From positions 186,001 to 250,000 of the forward strand of contig NW_013547014.1 in assembly GCF_000711695.1 (NCBI RefSeq): a DNA stretch of 64,000 nt, read 5' to 3'. The notes below the pieces were generated by a model. It was not told the origin of the DNA. It did not search any database and saw only the letters and a list, made by a program, of their open reading frames with translations. This document shows, one piece after another, positions 58,493 through 64,000 of the stretch; position 1 is the stretch's first letter; every line of letters begins with the position of its first letter. The stretch comes from Tilletiaria anomala UBC 951 (taxonomy: Eukaryota; Basidiomycota; Exobasidiomycetes; Georgefischeriales; Tilletiariaceae). The position numbers were made by a program, and so were the translations under genes.

Positions 58493-59480
58493 TGTTCCTG
58501 ATGCGGGAGATGGCGAAGCGGTTGTAAAAATATCAGGAAATTAGCGCGGTTCAGGGAGGATCTTATATAGCTCGCTCGCAGCTAGGCCAGCTAACAAATT
58601 GACACGGGTAGGAGGAATGCAGGGACGAATGGAGGGAAAGCGGTTTGTTGGGCAAAAGACACCAATAAATCGGGATCAGGGTAGAGTGGCGACCAATTCA
58701 AAACGATGCTCTGAAGTCATTGTTAGTCATCTAGTCATTGTTGGCGGATAACCTGGAAGAAAGCAGACAAGTTGAACAATCAGTCCTTTTCACAACCGAC
58801 ACAACTCACATCGCCGACTGGCTATGTATAATATGCGACATGAATTGATTTTAAAATGGGATTTGAAATGTGAAGGGCGAACGTTGAATATGCGGGTATG
58901 ACTCGGATGGATAATGCAGCAACGAGGTTATTCGCGCCGGTTCCGAGCTTGGCTTTCGCCCCACCGCCGCATTTCACCGCCCCAACGCCTCCATTTCGGG
59001 GGGATGATCCTGTCATTCTCATGCAATCTGGTCGTCCATCCCCATCCTTGTGCGAAATGCGATGGTCTAGGGGGTCACGAGCATGGAACTCCGTCCTGCG
59101 GACAGCGGAGCGAGATTCGTTTTGGTGACGACTGACGAGATGAGCGATGAGACTCTCATGAGAGCGAGCTGGTTGATTCGAAGTGAGAATCTGCTTGCAG
59201 CCGGCTGCTGGACCGCTCTCCGCAGCCTCGCATAAGCTGGCTTTGCTTTCCAGTTGGTGATGTGCAGGCTACATTCCGTGTTCCGGGCAGCAAATTTCTT
59301 TTGCCATAAAATAGGGTTGCAAGGATCGCCCATTTCGAGATGAGTTGCTCGTCGGCAATTGGCTCGAATGATCTCTCATCCTTGCTTTCTTCTTAAGTCG
59401 ATGCAGTATCGCTTTTCAGTACGCTCGTGACTTCTCACCAGGTGCTCTCCTTGATAAGACGAAGACGGGAAATAGCCAAG
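58493..59480. other. Intergenic with a possible 5'-UTR intron
   Basis: On the minus strand, gtgagttg near 58806 and ctttcttccag near 58740 bracket about 67 nt that look like an intron, possibly in the 5' UTR of the small gene at 58045-58492. The plus-strand frames around 58898-59135 have no supporting motif. The last 100 bp are the leader of the uL24m gene. Confidence 0.4.
58563..58569 (-). promoter_or_regulatory. TATA element
   Basis: The minus strand reads gcTATATAAgatcc here, about 71-77 nt upstream of the ATG at 58492. It supports a real transcription start for the small minus-strand gene. Confidence 0.5.
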
Positions 59481-60920
59481 ATGGCAACTCCCGGAACGAC
59501 CAAAACGATCCTTCGCAACTTGGCTCATCTCGAGCCACCGCGCAAGGGGAGCAAGTTTGCCTTCAAATCGGTCCCCTCGTACGCTCGACATACCCCCAAT
59601 TTTGTCCGCCCAAAAGACCGGATAGCCTACTGGAACATAGTCCCCGGAGATGTTGTCAAGGTGCGCATTGGGAAAGTGAAGGAGCTCCCTGCGTCCACGG
59701 ATGAAGGAGCGGAAGATGGTGCTGCCGAGACATCCAGACGCTCCAGGAAGGTTCGAGGCGAAGGCAAAGTCGTCTCTATCGACCGCGAGAGAAATCTGGC
59801 ATGGCTGAAGGATCTGGATCAGGATGCGTCAGGAAACTCAAAGCTACAGCTAGCCCCGAGAAATATCCGACATGTCATCCCTCGCCTCGTCGACCCCGAG
59901 GCTGGCGAAGAGAAAGGGTACGGCCCAAATGTCATGGAGGTCCCGCGACCGGTACACTATTCAAACCTCATGCTTAAGATTCCGGACGATCTGCTAGACA
60001 AGAAAGACTTAGAGGCCGCCCCAAACCGTGTCATCTACGCTCGCAAGGTGACTCGCTCCCGCGTCACGTTCGACCGGCGAAAGGGCATGTTTTACTGGCG
60101 ACGCTATGCGATCTACCAGAATCCTTCGACCAACGCCTATGAGCGCATCGAAGTGCCGTGGCCCACATTGCCGCCCAAGCGACGCACAAAGACCATCGAG
60201 CATGCAGACCAATCCATCGTCGGCAACGAAAGCTGGATCCCTTGGAGACCTGAGGATCCTGTCCTACTGCCGCCTGAATTTGGAACACGACTCGGTCGGC
60301 AGCGTAGCTCGGTAGAGAGTGAGGCAGAGGCAGAAGTGCTGCGAGGGGCGCACGAAAAGAGAAGGAATGAGCTGCTACGAGAGAAGAACGAAGCACAGAA
60401 AGACATTCCGGACGATGCAGCAGGCACCTATGCTGGATTCGCCAACAGCCGTCGTCAACATGCCAAATTGACGCGCCCACCGCCGATCGCACAAGCCCCC
60501 ACACCAGCCGAGACGATCTCCCATTCGTCGCGTATTCTCTCCGCCTGGGCCTCGGACAAGGATGTGAAGAGGCACGTGTCCAGGCGTGGAGGTCGCGCAT
60601 TCGCTGCCAGCGATTACCTCGACCTCGCCCCTTCCTTTGGACCAGCAAGCGGCGGTGATTGGCGCGCGCTGGACCCTATGCCGGTGATCAGCGATGCCAG
60701 GGACAAGTACACGGGCAAGCTGCTGAACATACCTTCGCAGGAGCAGGTGGACGCTTTCCCCATCGAATTGCTCATGCGCAAGGACCTTAGCAACGAGGGC
60801 AGCCTCGCGAATCGCATGAAGCGCTGGAAGGTCAAGCAGATCGAAAAGGCCCAAGAGGCGAAAGTGTTGGCGGAGATGGAGAAGCGAAACCTCAAGGTTC
60901 TCAGGGAACTCAAGCTCTGA
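59481..60920 (+). CDS. Mitochondrial large-subunit ribosomal protein uL24m
   Basis: A component of the large subunit of the mitochondrial ribosome (yeast Mrpl40). It is a single exon of 479 aa. The start at 59481 is in a strong context (aagATGg). The KOW motif region is at residues about 50-120 (IVPGDVVKVRIGKVKELP, GEGKVVSIDRERNLAWLKDL), interrupted by an acidic insert. Then come VMEVPRPVHYSNLML and RVIYARKVTRSRVTFDRR, which match the mitochondrial L24 family. The C-terminal 220 residues are a fungal extension rich in charged helices. No strong presequence is visible, though the first 35 residues lack acids apart from Glu17. Confidence 0.85.
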   Translation: MATPGTTKTILRNLAHLEPPRKGSKFAFKSVPSYARHTPNFVRPKDRIAYWNIVPGDVVKVRIGKVKELPASTDEGAEDGAAETSRRSRKVRGEGKVVSIDRERNLAWLKDLDQDASGNSKLQLAPRNIRHVIPRLVDPEAGEEKGYGPNVMEVPRPVHYSNLMLKIPDDLLDKKDLEAAPNRVIYARKVTRSRVTFDRRKGMFYWRRYAIYQNPSTNAYERIEVPWPTLPPKRRTKTIEHADQSIVGNESWIPWRPEDPVLLPPEFGTRLGRQRSSVESEAEAEVLRGAHEKRRNELLREKNEAQKDIPDDAAGTYAGFANSRRQHAKLTRPPPIAQAPTPAETISHSSRILSAWASDKDVKRHVSRRGGRAFAASDYLDLAPSFGPASGGDWRALDPMPVISDARDKYTGKLLNIPSQEQVDAFPIELLMRKDLSNEGSLANRMKRWKVKQIEKAQEAKVLAEMEKRNLKVLRELKL

Positions 60921-61027
60921 TTGCAGTAGTGGCCACGATTCCTTGTATCATACATACAGCACAGCCGCAAGCGCTCATACACAGGAGTACAGAGATTCTC
61001 ATCCTGACAGCACATTCTTGATTGCAT

Positions 61028-61667
61028 TTACCCTGCTCTCCCTACACTGCCGAGCTCGAGCCCTTCGTTCGCTGCCCGTTGCATCCGTTCCGGGTCGAAC
61101 GCGGCGATGGAGCGTGTGATGAGTGCAATATCTTCCAACACTGCATTCACATTCAGTCGCATGGAACGCGTAGTCGCTGCATGGATCATAATCTTCAAGA
61201 TCGCTCCTGCCCCTGTCCCAACCGGCGCTGTGTCCGAGGACGCCGTGGCCTGCGGCGCATCTTCAACCGACCACTCTTTGCGCACCTCGTGCGGCTTGAG
61301 CTCTCGATCGACAGTAATGACTTTTCGCACCAGCTCTGCGTCCTCGTGCGTCGGGTACGGTATCACCAGTGTCCTGCAGCATCAGAGCAAAGATTCAGAT
61401 ACTGGCACTGCCAGACAATGCTGAGAATTGATAGAGCACTTTGGCGCACAGCCTTACAGAGACTTACATTGTGTGCGGAAAGTTACCAGTGTCCAAGACT
61501 GCGGGTGAAGCAGGAGGCTTGGCGGGCGATGCTCCCTTTGCAACAATGCTCGCTGGTGGCCATGCGCGTTCACCTCTTGGGGTACCCGCTCCTAATGCAG
61601 CTTGCTCAACAGCCTTGATGGGCCGATCTTGCGCGCGAAACGTGTCTCGAACTTGCTCCATGGTCAT
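61028..61667 (-). CDS. PCC1: KEOPS/EKC complex subunit Pcc1
   Basis: A small dimerising subunit of KEOPS, needed for the t6A modification of tRNA and linked to telomere and transcription functions. Exons 61667-61468 and 61373-61028; intron 94 nt. The product is 181 aa, whereas Pcc1 proteins are usually 80-110 aa. The conserved part is residues about 68-170: LVIPYPTHEDAELVRKVITV, RELKPHEVRKEW and MRLNVNAVLEDIALITRSI, with a short Ala/Thr insert. The splice creates the ATG codon that starts MTLVIPYPT, so translation could also begin there. The N-terminal 66 residues may then be either a lineage-specific extension or leader. ATGs at 61667 and 61661 (accATGg) are both plausible starts. The stop is 107 bp from the convergent uL24m stop. 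Confidence 0.87.
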
Positions 61668-62089
61668 AATTTCAACCCCCTTGTGGCCTGTGCAAGCGCA
61701 CACGCGATTCGAGTCAGCATGGATCACCCCAGGATGTGCATTGGCCTTGAGCGCGGGGCATGCAAAAGATTTAGCAAGATGGCGAGCAGAAGAAGATAGA
61801 TCTGTATTAGGCGAAGGCGTTCATCGTATGCGCATAATCAAATCTCGCGTCACTCAGCTTTGGTTTTTTCTCAGTCTCTTGCTGCGCCGCCCGCGAGTTC
61901 CGCACAGAAACGGTGGTTGGTGCTTCGTGGAATCGTGGTTTCTGGTGCTGAACTTCATCATCATAATACAGTCCTATTCAGATTGCCTTTCGCTTCCTCC
62001 AAAGCATCCGTGGTCGATGAGCTGGGCGGCCGGCGCCCTCGAGGCTTGCATGCCAAGCGAAATTCCTGAAAATCTTGTACAGGTCACTA
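61668..62089. promoter_or_regulatory. Shared divergent promoter, PCC1 and cyclin C
   Basis: Only 422 bp separate the divergent start codons, so both promoters must lie here. I see no clear TATA element; a tttggttttttctc tract lies near 61860. Confidence 0.4.
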
Positions 62090-63968
62090 ATGACGGCCAA
62101 CTTCTGGAGCTCGACGCACGCGTGCGTAACTCATCACATCCCTTCCACCCATCTAACTCTCATACTGATGCTACCATGCTTACATTTGAACAGGCAACGG
62201 TGGATCTTCACACGGTCGCAGCTACTGCTTGCTCGTGAGGAAGACTTGCGCTATGCGACACCTGAAGAAGTAGGAGCGATCGGCATTTGGGGTGCCAACG
62301 GTAAGGATCGCACACCCAAATTGCTTGTTCGCTTGCTATATGCTTATACAATCTGTTGTTTTTGTGGTTGCTGTCAGTCATATCGACGCTATCAAAGCGC
62401 ATGCAGTTGAGACAACGCGTTTCAGCAACAGCCACCGTATTTTTCAAGCGATTCTACGCAAAGAACAGCTACTGTGCGACTGATCTCACCATTGTCATTG
62501 CAGCATGCGTCTACGTCGCGGCAAAAGTCGAAGAGAGTCCCGTGCACGTACGAAGCGTTTTCGCCGAAGCGAGTCGCGTTTTCGCTGGTGAGCTCGACTC
62601 ACACTGTGCCTTGCGTTAGAATCAGCTGTGCTCATGTTCCAGAGCCCACCTCACAGACATGTCCAGCCGCAGCTTTCCTACCGCTGCCCACGCTGTCGCA
62701 GAGATGGAGTTTTATCTTCTCGAGGAGCTTGAATTTGATCTCATTTTGCACCACCCATATCGAACATTGGCCCAGATTGCGTCCACTATCGGTAATATCA
62801 ACGTTAAGGACAGCAAAATAAGTGCCGTGAATAGTACAGAGAAGGAGAGCCTTGGGCCATCGTCCCGTAAGCGCAAGCACTCGCGGTCGGAACAGGACAG
62901 AGCACTGCGGCGAGCGCGCCACGCTTCGCAGACAGATCGAGAACTCATTATCGGCGGATCGGTCAACAACGGTTCTATCGCTGCTTCAGATGCGCAAGAT
63001 ATTGACGAAGAGCCATGTTTGGAAGATTTTGACGACTCGGCATTGCAGATGGCTTGGTGGGTTCGGACGTTCGCATTGGCTTGGAACTGAAATACTGACT
63101 GTGGCAATGATTCTTTCAAACCAGGTTTGTTCTTAACGACACTTACAGATCGGACATCCCGCTGCTGTATCCACCGCACCTCATCGCCATCGCTTCCGTT
63201 TTGCTGGCTCTCGTCTTGCACCCACCTGCCAGCGAGAAGCTTGAAGCATCGATTAGCCAAATGCAATCGGCGCGAAACGCATGGGAACAATCAAAATTGC
63301 ATAATCAAGCTATAAGACCAGGACAGGATGGTACTACATCCGATGCATCTGGAAATCCTGGTGCCCTATCGCCTCAGGCCTCCCGAATTGTCGGTCTGGG
63401 TATCGACAACAAAGCTACACCCATCACATCCGATCGATTAGATCACACTGCCTCAAACGGGGCTGTGATACGCTCATTCGCCGCTCAGGTCCCTTCCACC
63501 ACAAGTCCTGTAGCATCTACTCCAGGTTCTGTAGGCTCCATGTTTACGTCGTCTGGCAACACTCCTGCCAACACGCCCGGTGTGGCCACCCATCCTCAAT
63601 TAGGGGCTGGACAGCCGACTGCAACCGTAGCGATTCCTCATCAGCCACCGGTACCACCACCAGACACTCTCACCGTCCTTGCTTCCTTGAATGTGTCGAT
63701 GCCGTTGGTCGCGGAGATCGTGCAAGAGATTCTTTCGTCATACGAACTATGGAATCGCGTGGGTTCAAGCAGTGGCAGTAGCTCCGCTACCGGAGGCGCT
63801 ACGGCGGGCGCATCTCGCGACAAGGCCACTGGTAAGCGAGCTACACTTCACTCTGCTTCCGACAAGCAGGGGGAAGACATAGTCGGGAACGGGCGTGCCA
63901 TGATGAAACGACTGGAACGCATGCGAGAGGCAAGACGCAGAGATATCCTCGCACGAGGGAAATCATGA
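62090..63968 (+). CDS. SSN8: Cyclin C, Mediator kinase-module subunit
   Basis: The cyclin partner of Cdk8/Srb10 in the Mediator kinase module. Exons 62090-62121, 62194-62300, 62378-62587, 62645-63056 and 63125-63968; introns 72, 77, 57 and 68 nt. The product is 534 aa, against about 280-320 in most homologs. The start MTANFWSSTHAQRWIFTR matches the family signature across the first splice. Cyclin box 1 contains KRMQLRQRVSATATVFFKRF and ACVYVAAKVEESPVHVRS. Then come EMEFYLLEELEFDLILHHPY and, after an insert of about 80 residues with a basic nuclear signal (SRKRKHSRSEQD), AWFVLNDTYRSDIPLLYPPHL of box 2. The Ser/Thr/Pro-rich tail ends with a helical segment (ASLNVSMPLVAEIVQEIL) and a basic end. 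The window closes just after the stop. Confidence 0.93.
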
Positions 63969-64000
63969 CGTAGCGCGCCCAATACACTTTGGTATCTACA

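Noticed and set aside
58898-59135. Plus-strand frame with a CxxC...C pattern (PCAKCDGLGG)
   Set aside because: It is a short frame with no further family sequence and lies in a spacer with a minus-strand splice-like pair. The cysteines are probably chance.

Overview
This window looks like nuclear DNA of a basidiomycete fungus, most likely one of the Ustilaginomycotina or a related yeast-like group. The grounds are GC-rich coding sequence, Ser/Ala/Pro/Gln-rich low-complexity protein segments, and many short GT-AG introns. The introns I could place by joining reading frames at consensus sites are mostly 57-153 nt. The gene set is typically fungal: a Rim15 kinase, Iml2, Vfa1, a GtaA-type glutaminase, an Mns1-type mannosidase, Alg5, a fungal indoleamine dioxygenase and Pcc1. 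The assignment below phylum level is inference. I see no rRNA or tRNA gene, no CRISPR array, and no recognisable transposon or virus-like element.

Layout. 0.5-1.8 kb (+): an unrecognised Ser/Ala-rich protein. 2.0-5.0 kb (-): a sucrose/alpha-glucoside:H+ symporter of the GPH/SLC45 type. 5.4-6.7 kb (-): a zinc-independent MDR reductase (trans-enoyl/quinone reductase type). 7.5-11.4 kb (-): an Iml2/TTC39 family protein with a long disordered N-terminus. 12.7-24.7 kb (-): a very large Rim15/Greatwall-type AGC kinase with a C-terminal receiver domain. 26.1-28.1 kb (+): Alg5. 28.4-30.4 kb (-): a DHA2-type MFS transporter, probably vacuolar. 31.4-33.6 kb (-): indoleamine 2,3-dioxygenase. 34.8-35.3 kb (-): an eroded multi-exon gene remnant. 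35.4-39.3 kb (-): an inositol polyphosphate 5-phosphatase with a WD-like N-terminal half. 40.4-41.1 kb (-): Vfa1.

A gene-poor, lower-GC stretch covers 41.1-43.2 kb. Then follow IBA57 (43.2-44.7 kb, +), class I alpha-1,2-mannosidase (46.4-49.6 kb, +), secreted GtaA-type glutaminase (51.4-54.4 kb, +) and a LIM-domain-binding/SEUSS-type regulator (55.5-57.6 kb, +). After these come a small doubtful minus-strand gene (58.0-58.5 kb), mitochondrial ribosomal protein uL24m (59.5-60.9 kb, +), the KEOPS subunit Pcc1 (61.0-61.7 kb, -) and a Mediator cyclin C (62.1-64.0 kb, +).

This is an ordinary housekeeping neighbourhood and not a cluster with one pathway. Several genes touch nutrient sensing and use (sugar symporter, Rim15, vacuolar MFS, glutaminase, cyclin C), but I see no sign that they are co-regulated. 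Alg5 and the mannosidase both act in the ER N-glycan pathway but lie about 18 kb apart. I did not find a convincing undescribed system. The most unusual items are lineage-specific protein extensions (Rim15, mannosidase, Iml2, Alg5), a predicted mitochondrial presequence on the indoleamine dioxygenase, very small exons, and two eroded or discontinuous genes.
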